Assembly: GCA_905373785.1 (NCBI GenBank) | Contig: CAJPUK010000125.1 | Coordinates: 1 to 6,168, forward strand | Direction: 5' to 3' | From: an uncultured Johnsonella sp. | GTDB lineage: Bacteria > Bacillota > Clostridia > Lachnospirales > Lachnospiraceae | DNA length: 6,168 nucleotides | In this document: positions 1-6,102 of the stretch, one piece after another | Layout: each line of letters opens with the position of its first letter | How positions within the stretch are numbered: the stretch's first letter is position 1 | Translations under genes and position numbers: made by a program | The notes under the pieces: model-generated | Database searches by the model: none | What the model was told of the DNA's origin: nothing | Seen by the model: only the letters and a program-made list of their open reading frames with translations

Positions 1-682
1 CTACAAATTCATAGTAAGAATTAAGTCCTATTAAACCGCCGCTTTTAGCAATTTCTTTTATCTGTTCATCTGTAAGGTTTCTTCTGTGCTTATGTATGGC
101 AGATGCATTGGAATGTGTCGCCATGAACGGTCTGTTGGTAGTGGCTGCCAAGTCCCAGAAGGATTTTTCATTAAGGTGTGAAACATCTACAAGTATACCC
201 AAATCATTAAGCCTTTTAACCGCCTCTTTACCAAGCTCCGTAAGACCTCTGGCGGGATCCTGTGCAACTCCCGTAGCCAAGGCATTAGCCTCATTCCAAG
301 TAAGGGAAGCATGCCTCAAACCAAGCTCATAATAGCTATTCAGTATATCAAGTCCGGTACTTTCATCAACATGGCTTAAACCTTCCATACCTAGTACCAT
401 GTTTACCTTTGAAGTGTCTTTTAGAAAGTCCTCCTTACTTTTTATAAGCTTAAGTGCCGTATCCGGCTCTGCAAGCTCCTCGTACAAGCTTTTTAAAATC
501 TGCCAAACTCTCTTCTTCGGCTCTGCATCGTAAGGAGGATCTATCCATATTACAAAAACAGCTCCGTTAAGACCACCTTTTTGAAATCTAGGCAAATGAT
601 ATTTATTGAAGATTTTTGTGTCTCCTTGATTTCTCTTAATGCATATGTCAGTTAATATATCCGTATGTCCATCAAATATCAT
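1..682 (-). CDS. Membrane dipeptidase, peptidase family M19 (N-terminal 227 codons; C-terminus beyond the window)
   Basis: Zinc-dependent dipeptidase of the renal-dipeptidase (M19) family. Bacterial members hydrolyse dipeptides, often with a D-amino acid at the C-terminal side, and usually have about 310 residues, so roughly three quarters is present. Seen in the translation: the HxD metal motif near the start (DGHTDI, His6/Asp8), the bridging glutamate in GMEG (Glu100), the metal histidines in DVSH (His169) and ATHSN (His190), and the family's HRRN segment at 199-202. The final conserved aspartate lies in the missing part. No signal peptide is visible, so the enzyme is probably cytoplasmic despite the family name. 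The start ATG at 680-682 is preceded by GGAG in an A-rich leader. It is transcribed divergently from the alanine/glycine symporter, which fits a role in peptide-derived amino acid use (inference). The reading frame is intact to the window edge. Confidence 0.95.
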   Translation of the reverse strand, partial: MIFDGHTDILTDICIKRNQGDTKIFNKYHLPRFQKGGLNGAVFVIWIDPPYDAEPKKRVWQILKSLYEELAEPDTALKLIKSKEDFLKDTSKVNMVLGMEGLSHVDESTGLDILNSYYELGLRHASLTWNEANALATGVAQDPARGLTELGKEAVKRLNDLGILVDVSHLNEKSFWDLAATTNRPFMATHSNASAIHKHRRNLTDEQIKEIAKSGGLIGLNSYYEFV

Positions 683-704
683 AGTTCACACTCCTTTTTT
701 TCTG

Positions 705-733
705 ATAATAATACTCATTACTTGATATGTCAA
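705..733 (-). promoter_or_regulatory. Sigma-70-type promoter of the M19 dipeptidase
   Basis: On the minus strand a perfect -35 box TTGACA (728-733) is followed after 17 bp by TATTAT (705-710), one mismatch from consensus. Transcription would start near 698, giving a short leader that contains the GGAG ribosome binding site. This is the strongest promoter match in the window. Confidence 0.85.
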
Positions 734-742
734 TACAATTTT

Positions 743-764
743 TTGTTAATTATTTATTTAACAA
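743..764. repeat. 7-bp perfect inverted repeat in the divergent spacer (possible operator)
   Basis: TTGTTAA (743-749) and TTAACAA (758-764) are exact reverse complements separated by 8 bp. The dyad lies just upstream of the dipeptidase -35 box. It could bind a dimeric regulator, but the surrounding sequence is extremely AT-rich, so a chance dyad is a real alternative. Confidence 0.35.
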
Positions 765-823
765 TAATATTTAATATATTTGAAGAATAACTAAATTGTT
801 ATTTAATAAATTATCTATTTTAT

Positions 824-856
824 ATACAATTTTTCTTGTATTGTTTCTGATTGTAT
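824..856. promoter_or_regulatory. ATACAA/TTGTAT motif cluster over the symporter promoter (possible operator)
   Basis: ATACAA (824-829) and TTGTAT (836-841) form an inverted pair with a 6-bp spacer whose right arm is the -35 box of the symporter promoter. A second TTGTAT lies at 851-856, between the -35 and -10. A further ATACAA at 733-738 touches the dipeptidase -35 box. A shared regulator for the divergent pair is possible. I do not recognise the motif as a known regulon box. Confidence 0.3.
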
Positions 857-864
857 GTTAATAT
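836..864 (+). promoter_or_regulatory. Sigma-70-type promoter of the AGCS symporter
   Basis: TTGTAT (836-841), a 17-bp spacer and TAATAT (859-864) give a good promoter. Predicted initiation is near 871, leaving a leader of about 35 nt before the ATG at 905. That is too short to hold a glycine riboswitch or T-box, and neither is seen. Confidence 0.75.
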
Positions 865-891
865 GAACAATATATAAAAAAGGATGTTTAC

Positions 892-896
892 GGAGG
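892..896 (+). promoter_or_regulatory. Ribosome binding site that sets the symporter start
   Basis: GGAGG sits 8 nt before the ATG at 905. An in-frame ATG at 884 would lie upstream of this site, only about 13 nt from the predicted transcript start and with just AAAAAAGG ahead of it. The start at 905 is therefore preferred, removing seven residues from the longest reading frame. Confidence 0.8.
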
Positions 897-904
897 TTAG
901 ATTT

Positions 905-2281
905 ATGAAAATGTTACAAGACGTAGTATCTAATATTAACAAAGTGGTCTGGGGTGTACCGATGCTTGTTTTATTAGTAGGTACCCATTTGTTCTTTACC
1001 TTTAGACTGAAGTTTATTCAAAGGCATATTTTCAAGGCAATCAAACTATCTGTTACGAAAGACTCTCACAGTGAGGGTGACATCAGCCAGTTCGGTGCTT
1101 TGGCTACGGCACTTGCAGCTACCATCGGTACCGGTAATATCGTCGGTGTGGCTACCGCTGTGGCTCTTGGAGGACCGGGTGCTGTACTGTGGTGCTGGCT
1201 TACAGGACTTTTCGGTATAGCAACCAAGTATTCGGAAGGACTGCTTGCTGTAAAATACAGGGTTAAAACTTCTGACGGTACTATGCTTGGCGGACCTATG
1301 TATGCACTTGAGCGTGGTGCAAAGATGAAATGGCTCGGTATACTTTTTGCAATATTTACCACTGTTGCCTGTTTCGGTATAGGAAATATGACACAGGCAA
1401 ACTCAATTACCTCAATGCTTAAAACTTCTTTTAATGTAAATCCTTATATAAGCGGTGCTGTAATTGCAGTTGCAGCAGGTATAGTACTTATCGGCGGTGT
1501 CAAGTCTATAGCGAGAGTCTGTGAGTCCTTAGTTCCTTTTATGGCATTATTTTATGTGCTGGGTTGTATAACTGTATTATTTATTAATGCTCCTTATATA
1601 CCTGAAGCTATTGTCACTATATTTACTCGTGCATTTACTGTTCAGGCTGCTGCCGGAGGATTTGTCGGATCTACTATCATAGCTGCAATGAGATACGGTA
1701 TTGCAAGAGGACTTTTCTCTAATGAATCAGGTATGGGTTCAGCACCTATAGCTGCCGCTGCCGCAACAACATCAAACCCTGTTCGTCAGGCGCTTGTTTC
1801 TATGAGCGGTGTATTCTGGGATACTATAATAGTTTGTGCTTTAACCGGTCTTGTACTCGTAAGCAGCATAATCAAATATCCTGCACTCGGAAGCTTATCA
1901 GGCGGTGATTTAACTGCTATGGCATTTGAAAAAGTACACATTTTCGGAAGATATATTCTTGCTGTAGGACTTGTAACCTTTGCCTTTTCTACAATACTCG
2001 GTTGGGCTTACTACGGTGAAAGAGCTTTTGAGTACTTATTCGGCAAAAAGCCTATGATACTTTTTAGAATAGTTTACTCGGTAGTAATATTTGTAGGCTC
2101 TGTAAGTGCAAACCAATTAGTTTGGGATATAGCCGATACATTCAACGCTTTCATGGCAATACCTAACTTGATCTGTTTGCTTTTACTTAACGGCGTAATC
2201 GTAAGTGAAACTAAGAAATATCTGTGGTCCGATAATGTAGACGGTGTTGATGATACCCCTATACCTCAGCTTGAAAAATAA
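905..2281 (+). CDS. Sodium:alanine/glycine symporter, AGCS family (AlsT/DagA type)
   Basis: Integral membrane Na+-coupled amino acid carrier, 458 aa from the preferred start, a normal length for the alanine or glycine:cation symporter family (TC 2.A.25). Family signatures are clear: GTGNIVGVATAVALGGPGA at about 75-93, a GLFSNESGMGSAP stretch at 269-281, GWAYYGE at 366-372 and NQLVWDIADTFNAFMAIPNL at 402-421. About ten hydrophobic segments run from residue 14 to 435, and the C-terminal tail is short, acidic and cytoplasmic-looking. Members typically take up L- or D-alanine or glycine; the Bacillus AlsT branch is linked to glutamine, so the substrate cannot be fixed from sequence. It is monocistronic by layout: its own promoter lies upstream and a strong hairpin about 90 bp downstream. 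The divergent dipeptidase suggests joint use of peptide-derived amino acids (inference). Confidence 0.96.
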   Translation: MKMLQDVVSNINKVVWGVPMLVLLVGTHLFFTFRLKFIQRHIFKAIKLSVTKDSHSEGDISQFGALATALAATIGTGNIVGVATAVALGGPGAVLWCWLTGLFGIATKYSEGLLAVKYRVKTSDGTMLGGPMYALERGAKMKWLGILFAIFTTVACFGIGNMTQANSITSMLKTSFNVNPYISGAVIAVAAGIVLIGGVKSIARVCESLVPFMALFYVLGCITVLFINAPYIPEAIVTIFTRAFTVQAAAGGFVGSTIIAAMRYGIARGLFSNESGMGSAPIAAAAATTSNPVRQALVSMSGVFWDTIIVCALTGLVLVSSIIKYPALGSLSGGDLTAMAFEKVHIFGRYILAVGLVTFAFSTILGWAYYGERAFEYLFGKKPMILFRIVYSVVIFVGSVSANQLVWDIADTFNAFMAIPNLICLLLLNGVIVSETKKYLWSDNVDGVDDTPIPQLEK

Positions 2282-2373
2282 ACTTATGTTTTACAACAAT
2301 GAGCGATAAGACACAAAATCCCCTCCTACTTTATACAATGTGGGATTCATATATAACTTTATAAAGAATAACA

Positions 2374-2430
2374 AAAAGTACCGATGATGCTTTGTATACT
2401 TAAGGTAAACAAAACATTATCGGTACTTTT
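2374..2430. terminator. 57-nt hairpin, probable bidirectional terminator between convergent genes
   Basis: The two arms (2374-2400 and 2404-2430) pair over 27 positions. Only two are mismatched (2390/2414 and 2396/2408) and two are G-T wobbles, around a 3-nt loop. The outer stem is AAAAGTACCGAT against ATCGGTACTTTT. On the plus strand it is followed by a T-rich run (TTTTATTATTTATT); on the minus strand the arm ends in TTTTTGTTATT. It can therefore end the symporter transcript and the radical SAM operon, whose stop is 140 bp away. The remaining spacer (2282-2373 and 2431-2570) holds only a weak 8-bp hairpin at 2458-2482 and no gene that I can support. Confidence 0.7.
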
Positions 2431-2570
2431 ATTATTTATTCCGGCAAGCTTCCCTCATATATGCTACTTAACTAAGCATATACTGCACCCAAATTATTCA
2501 TGCCATATATCTCGGCTTTCTCAATCTGTATTTTCTTCTTTAATAAAAGGCAATATTTTTATAATATCTA

Positions 2571-3824
2571 CTATAACTGCATTCTCCGGGGGAAAGCTTC
2601 CTTTCGCATAAGCCCCCACATTTTATCTATATAACTTAAGGTATAAAAATTTTCATAGTAATGGTAATAAAAAGCTCCCTTAAGAGTCATCTCATATCCT
2701 TTCTCATCTTTTACCAAAAATCCAAGCACTCTTAAAAGCCAAAACTCAAGACCGTAGACCTTGTTAAGAGGTACGTTAAAAAATTCTTCAAATTCTTTGG
2801 GATCAAGTCTTGTACTGTATAATTTCCAAAAAAGATAGTAAACCATTCTTTGTCTTTTAACAAACCTGTTTGTAAGTGCGGTTGGCAAGATATTCGCATC
2901 TATCCTTTTACAATATTCCTCAACCGAGAAGGTATTTATCTTAAATTGCTTCTTAAAAAGACTTGTGGCAGAGCAGCCGAAACCGAAAAAATTATCTCTG
3001 GTCATAGATGAATATGAGGCATTCTTTACACTTGAAAAAGTCCAAATAGAATTTCTCTCATATCCCTTACTTAGGCAATACTTTGTAATCTTATCCAAAA
3101 GCTTTCTTTTTTCCTTTTTGGGCATAATGGGAACAGTACTTTTGGTAAATGTAAAATCAATCAGAGGATATATTGCTATATGATTGGCTCCATTATCAAA
3201 TGCCATATCAATATCGTTCTTCAAGTCTTCAAAGGCCTGTGTAGGAAGCGCAAAAATAAAATCCATCGAAACGGTCTCAAACTCAACAGCTTTTAAAGCT
3301 TTTGACAAGGCTTCAATATCAAACTTTCTTCTTTGCAAAACCTTTTGATATTTATCCTGAAAAGATTGTATTCCTATACTTATCTTGCTTACCTTAGCCT
3401 GCTTTAGAGTCTCTAAAACAGAAGTATTTACATTGTCGGGATGCAGCTCTATACCTACACCTTCCGTTATAATAAAATGCTCTTCCAAGGCTGATATAAC
3501 ATCTTTTATACTCTCGGCAAGCAGTGCCGGAGTACCGCCGCCAAAATAAAGGCTGCTTGCCCTTCTCTTACCCTCCCACTGACTTCCGACCAAATGGATC
3601 TCTTTTATCAGAGCGGCTATATATCGCTTTGCCGCCTCTTCATTGTACAGACTCTTACAATAAGGACAGAAATTACATATGCTTTTACAAAAGGGTATAT
3701 GCACATATAAACCAAAGCTTAAGTCCTTATCGTATGGAAGCACTTGGTCAAAATCATTAGTAAAAACAAAAGGCTTTACTGAGTGTGTCAAATACATCCT
3801 TGTCAAATCGGTAATCAAGCTCAT
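2571..3824 (-). CDS. HemN/HemW-like radical SAM protein (coproporphyrinogen III oxidase family, function uncertain)
   Basis: A 417-aa radical S-adenosylmethionine enzyme of the HemN/HemW superfamily. Motifs in order: YVHIPFCKSICNFC (40-53), giving the CX3CX2C iron-sulfur site at Cys46, Cys50 and Cys53, with an extra Cys56; GGGTP (95-99) for SAM binding; ELHPD (126-130); ISIGIQSFQD (148-157); MDFIFALPTQ (187-196); and FGFGCSATS (280-288), the counterpart of the HemN/HemW GxGxxA segment. A HemN-type C-terminal region follows. In E. coli HemN the fourth cysteine directly follows the third by CxC; here it is CxxC, so neither the classical oxidase reaction nor HemW heme-chaperone activity can be assumed. 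No other heme gene is nearby. The start at 3822-3824 has a strong AAGGAGG 5 nt upstream, and two TAG stops lie in tandem. It lies 30 bp behind the lipoprotein gene and is probably cotranscribed with it. Confidence 0.85.
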   Translation of the reverse strand: MSLITDLTRMYLTHSVKPFVFTNDFDQVLPYDKDLSFGLYVHIPFCKSICNFCPYCKSLYNEEAAKRYIAALIKEIHLVGSQWEGKRRASSLYFGGGTPALLAESIKDVISALEEHFIITEGVGIELHPDNVNTSVLETLKQAKVSKISIGIQSFQDKYQKVLQRRKFDIEALSKALKAVEFETVSMDFIFALPTQAFEDLKNDIDMAFDNGANHIAIYPLIDFTFTKSTVPIMPKKEKRKLLDKITKYCLSKGYERNSIWTFSSVKNASYSSMTRDNFFGFGCSATSLFKKQFKINTFSVEEYCKRIDANILPTALTNRFVKRQRMVYYLFWKLYSTRLDPKEFEEFFNVPLNKVYGLEFWLLRVLGFLVKDEKGYEMTLKGAFYYHYYENFYTLSYIDKMWGLMRKEAFPRRMQL

Positions 3825-3854
3825 AACTTCCTCCTTAAAATACTTTAAATCTTA

Positions 3855-4388
3855 CTATTTTAATGTCTTTTCAATTTCAACTAATGAAGTGTAGGGCAGT
3901 TCCATATCTTTTACATTACTCTTAACAAGGCTTTTTCCTTCAAGCTTATAAATATCTTCTTTGTAAATAATTCCCTCCTGAAAGGTTCTATACAGCACAT
4001 AGGGCATATTTTCTTCTGAAGCATTAATAGGAAAGGTGTAATGCTCGTTTAATCTCTTTACATATATATAATCCTTGATAAAATAATAGTCTAAGGTAGC
4101 CTTACCGGTTTCACCATACATTACTATCTCATATCTGAGTACATTACCTTCTAAATCCGTATACCTTATCAGCTCGGCATCTGTTTCTTCTGATGTTTTA
4201 TCAGTAATCGATATTTTTTTATTCCAAGCATCTGCAGCGAATTTACTGTAAAATTCACTTATATCATTGTCCAACTCGGTAAAACTTAGCTTTTTACCCT
4301 CTATATAAAGCCCGCCTTCCCTTTTACAGCCTACCGCAAGTAAGCTTAATAATGTAATCAATATTAAAACTTTGATACTTTTCTTCAT
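3855..4388 (-). CDS. Small lipoprotein of unknown function
   Basis: A 177-aa predicted lipoprotein that I do not recognise. It has a basic start (MKKSIK), a hydrophobic stretch at 7-20 and a lipobox AVGC with the lipidated cysteine at 21, so the mature part would be anchored on the outer face of the membrane. The mature region of about 156 residues is mixed alpha/beta in appearance, with alternating polar and aromatic stretches (for example LDYYFIKDYIYVKRLNEHYTF split across 99-119), and has no cysteine or obvious catalytic motif. The ATG at 4386-4388 has a weak ribosome site (AGGG at longer than usual spacing), but the signal peptide supports this start. It is the first gene of a probable two-gene operon with the radical SAM protein, with its own promoter at 4425-4453. 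Confidence 0.8.
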   Translation of the reverse strand: MKKSIKVLILITLLSLLAVGCKREGGLYIEGKKLSFTELDNDISEFYSKFAADAWNKKISITDKTSEETDAELIRYTDLEGNVLRYEIVMYGETGKATLDYYFIKDYIYVKRLNEHYTFPINASEENMPYVLYRTFQEGIIYKEDIYKLEGKSLVKSNVKDMELPYTSLVEIEKTLK

Positions 4389-4424
4389 AAATAAAATCCC
4401 TACCGTTCTTATCTTCTTATATTG

Positions 4425-4453
4425 ATATTATTTCAGCTCTTCATCTATAACAA
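4425..4453 (-). promoter_or_regulatory. Promoter of the small lipoprotein / radical SAM operon
   Basis: On the minus strand TTGTTA (4448-4453), a 17-bp spacer and TAATAT (4425-4430) precede the ATG by about 36 bp. This would let the operon be expressed independently of the upstream lipoprotein gene and of the inserted element. Confidence 0.55.
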
Positions 4454-4483
4454 TATCTATATCCGGCAAGTTCCTATCCCGTT

Positions 4484-4522
4484 TTACATTTTACTGCCAT
4501 GTTTGCCGACGAACACAATCTC
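4484..4522 (-). other. Displaced native 3' end of the upstream lipoprotein gene (12 codons plus stop)
   Basis: On the far side of the inserted element the minus strand reads GAG ATT GTG TTC and onward, encoding EIVFVGKHGSKM followed by TAA at 4484-4486. If the element and one copy of the TA target are removed, the lipoprotein frame runs from GKEKITGL directly into these codons. The stretch looks like the original C-terminus, now cut off from its gene. No start codon or ribosome site serves it now. This is a reconstruction from the sequence, not proof of ancestry. Confidence 0.65.
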
Positions 4523-4544
4523 TAGTGTATAGTATCATTGACAT
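4522..4544 (+). repeat. Terminal inverted repeat, left copy
   Basis: The sequence starts CTAGTGTATAGTATCATTGA. Against the right copy read on the opposite strand (CTAGTATAGTGTATCGTTGA at its start), 18 of 23 positions agree. The differing block GTATAGT/ATAGTGT contains the same short units in another order. Confidence 0.7.
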
Positions 4545-4587
4545 TTAATTAATATCAGCAATAGTAGAGTAAGTCTCAACTTTCTTT

Positions 4588-4616
4588 ATGATATATATGT
4601 TACAATCTATTAACAA
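4588..4616 (-). promoter_or_regulatory. Possible outward-reading promoter inside the element
   Basis: On the minus strand TTGTTA (4611-4616), a 17-bp spacer and TATCAT (4588-4593, one mismatch from TATAAT) point toward the small lipoprotein gene. The element could add a second start for that operon. The sequence is AT-rich, so the match may be fortuitous. Confidence 0.3.
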
Positions 4617-4633
4617 AGCAACTAAAAGGCTAG

Positions 4634-4656
4634 ATATCAACGATACACTATACTAG
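4634..4656 (-). repeat. Terminal inverted repeat, right copy (overlaps the lipoprotein stop codon)
   Basis: Right end of the element. Read on the minus strand it begins CTAGTATAG, which the lipoprotein frame uses as Leu-Val-stop. The stop at 4648-4650 therefore lies inside the repeat. Confidence 0.7.
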
Positions 4657-5790
4657 TCCGGTAATTTTTTCTTTTCCTTTTAATGAGAATATGTTGTTAT
4701 TTATTATTTTAGCTTTTCGGCTATCTTCATCTATCACCCATTCATAGCCTTCCACTTCTTTTTCTCTAAATCCTTGTGATATCAAATTCGGAACTATATA
4801 GCTCATATAAAACTCATCCGCTGATTTAAAAATAAAGTTGTTATCTCTTTTTCTAAATTCCTCACAGCTACCGTTAACAAGATCAAAAGTAGCATCAATT
4901 ACTATACAGTCATCTCTAAATTCAAAATTATAATCAGCTCCTTTAACCGCATCCTGTTCCTTAAGATAATACTTTGCCTGTGCCTCTTCCTTGGAAGCAA
5001 GACCTAAAACTTCATAGTTTGCAGTAATGTGAAAGCTGAATTTATTTATAGCATCATCCTTATATTCCATTATATATGTTAAGCTGCTTCCATCATGGCT
5101 GAGTTCATAAGCCCTTCTTTTGCTACCCTTAAAATCATCCTTTTTGACCTCAATATAGCCCTGATATATAAGATTTGCAGCTACCTTGCTCATAACATCA
5201 TAGCCGTCTTTTCTAACGGCAATATCCCATCCTAATATTTTACATACTTTATTATATTCTTCAAAGCCCAGTTTCGTATAGTCATAGGTTACCACCTGAG
5301 AGTATTCCTCATCACCGACATCTATAACAACATCTATTCCGTCAATATCATTTATTATAGCTGCGTTTTTTCCGAACACTTTCTTTGCTTCTTCCCTATC
5401 GCTTTCCTCTATCTTTTCTCCTACAGGTTTATATCTTATGCTGGAAAACTCTGTTAATTTTAATATCTTATTATTCCTGTATTCATAAGTTAATATTTTT
5501 CGTACAATATTATTATTCCATTCACTTATGCGGGTTACATAAATAGCTGTAGAAATGTCCGTACTGTTTTCAGTATCCAAACTACTTTCTTCACTTTCCG
5601 ATTCTTTATCCTCAGAGCTTTCTTCTTTGCTCTCTTTAGCATTATTCTCACTGCTGCTATCAGTACTTTCTTCACTTGTTCTATCTTCCTCGAATAATTT
5701 TTTATCTTCTTTGTTAGCTTTACTGCTTGAGCATGAAACCATGCATATAGATAAAACAAGCATTAATAATACTACAAATATTTTCTTCAT
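4648..5790 (-). CDS. Lipoprotein with tandem DUF1307/YehR-like domains, C-terminus altered by an insertion
   Basis: A 380-aa predicted lipoprotein. The signal peptide (MKKIFVVLLMLVLSICMVSC) ends in lipobox MVSC with the lipidated Cys20. Residues 21-78 form a very Ser/Glu/Lys-rich, probably disordered, wall-spanning linker. Two similar halves follow, about 99-216 and 237-346. Each has a leading beta-strand segment (LTYEYRNN / LTYIMEYKDD), a YxxxGxxxxxxxEEA-type segment (YKPVGEK...REEA at 120-135, YEVLGLASKEEA at 259-270), a strand pair, and a closing NLIxQGY/F motif (206-212, 335-341). The pattern resembles the DUF1307 (YehR-like) lipoproteins, which are normally about 150 aa with one domain; biochemical function is unknown. 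The start at 5788-5790 has AGGAGG 4 nt upstream. The last residue and stop come from the inserted element; the pre-insertion protein would have been 391 aa. Confidence 0.85.
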   Translation of the reverse strand: MKKIFVVLLMLVLSICMVSCSSSKANKEDKKLFEEDRTSEESTDSSSENNAKESKEESSEDKESESEESSLDTENSTDISTAIYVTRISEWNNNIVRKILTYEYRNNKILKLTEFSSIRYKPVGEKIEESDREEAKKVFGKNAAIINDIDGIDVVIDVGDEEYSQVVTYDYTKLGFEEYNKVCKILGWDIAVRKDGYDVMSKVAANLIYQGYIEVKKDDFKGSKRRAYELSHDGSSLTYIMEYKDDAINKFSFHITANYEVLGLASKEEAQAKYYLKEQDAVKGADYNFEFRDDCIVIDATFDLVNGSCEEFRKRDNNFIFKSADEFYMSYIVPNLISQGFREKEVEGYEWVIDEDSRKAKIINNNIFSLKGKEKITGLV

Positions 5791-5842
5791 ACTCCCTCCT
5801 ATATAATACTCACACCAATGTTTTACAGTATTTATAGATAAT

Positions 5843-5871
5843 AACTATCATACCTTATAAGCTAATGTCAA
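5843..5871 (-). promoter_or_regulatory. Possible promoter of the large lipoprotein
   Basis: On the minus strand a perfect TTGACA (5866-5871) lies about 75 bp before the ATG. The hexamer at 17-bp spacing is ATAGTT (5843-5848), a poor -10. TATGAT at 5847-5852 is a better hexamer but only 13 bp away. The -35 is convincing and the -10 is not. The rest of the spacer up to 6003 shows nothing I can assign. Confidence 0.4.
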
Positions 5872-6003
5872 GTAAATATTCCTCTTTCTGATAAATGCCG
5901 AATGTTTATAAAATAAATCGGGTAAGAGCGAACAAGATTCTCTGTTATTTAGAATAAAAAGACTTAGCACATATAATGCCTTCTTTATACTATCTTTGCT
6001 ATA

Positions 6004-6036
6004 TAAAAAATGGGACTGTCATTTCCCGACAGCCCC
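6004..6036 (-). terminator. Rho-independent terminator for a minus-strand gene entering from the right edge
   Basis: Read on the minus strand, GGGGCTGTC (6028-6036) pairs with GACAGTCCC (6012-6020) over 9 bp, including one G-U wobble, around a 7-nt loop, and is followed by ATTTTTT (6005-6011). On the plus strand the wobble becomes an A-C mismatch and no T-run follows, so the direction is minus. It therefore terminates a transcript coming from beyond 6036. Confidence 0.85.
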
Positions 6037-6102
6037 TTAAAAATCCTATTCTCTTGTAACAAATAATGATATATTTTCTTTATACTTTTTATTTAAACCC
6101 AA

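Larger units (their letters stand above)
4522..4656. mobile_element. MITE-like element with terminal inverted repeats in a CTAG/TA target, inserted in the lipoprotein 3' end
   Basis: The ends are 23-bp imperfect inverted repeats: 4522-4544 against 4634-4656, 18 of 23 positions complementary. Both begin with CTAG. The net insertion is 131 bp if a TA is duplicated (4523-4524 and 4654-4655). There is no coding capacity, so any movement would depend on a transposase supplied in trans. A TA duplication within CTAG is the known target preference of IS630 (IS630/Tc1-mariner group), which makes a non-autonomous IS630-type derivative the best guess. The element supplies the last codon and the TAG stop of the lipoprotein gene. 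Its two ends can fold together as RNA, so it may also end or stabilise that transcript. Confidence 0.7.

Noticed and set aside
884..904. Upstream in-frame ATG at 884 as the symporter start
   Set aside because: It lies ahead of the clear GGAGG site and only about 13 nt after the predicted transcript start; the ATG at 905 has correct spacing to GGAGG.
683..904. Glycine riboswitch or T-box ahead of the symporter
   Set aside because: The predicted leader is only about 35 nt and shows none of the conserved elements.
2317..2347. AATCCC...GGGATT inverted repeat after the symporter gene as a terminator
   Set aside because: Only 6 bp with a 19-nt loop and no T-run; the 2374-2430 hairpin is far stronger.
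2384..2611. Plus-strand open frame across the convergent spacer
   Set aside because: It starts inside the hairpin and runs into the opposite gene; no ribosome site or recognisable protein features.
5555..5730. Ser/Glu-rich linker as a DNA-level tandem repeat
   Set aside because: The codons vary and there is no fixed repeat unit; it is low-complexity protein, not a DNA repeat array.
5555..5806. Plus-strand Leu/Ser-rich open frame opposite the lipoprotein linker
   Set aside because: It is the complement of the Ser/Glu-rich linker codons and has no independent support.
5853..5999. Minus-strand open stretch of roughly 45 codons between the right terminator and the large lipoprotein
   Set aside because: No ATG, no ribosome site, and it overlaps the likely promoter; judged chance openness in AT-rich DNA.
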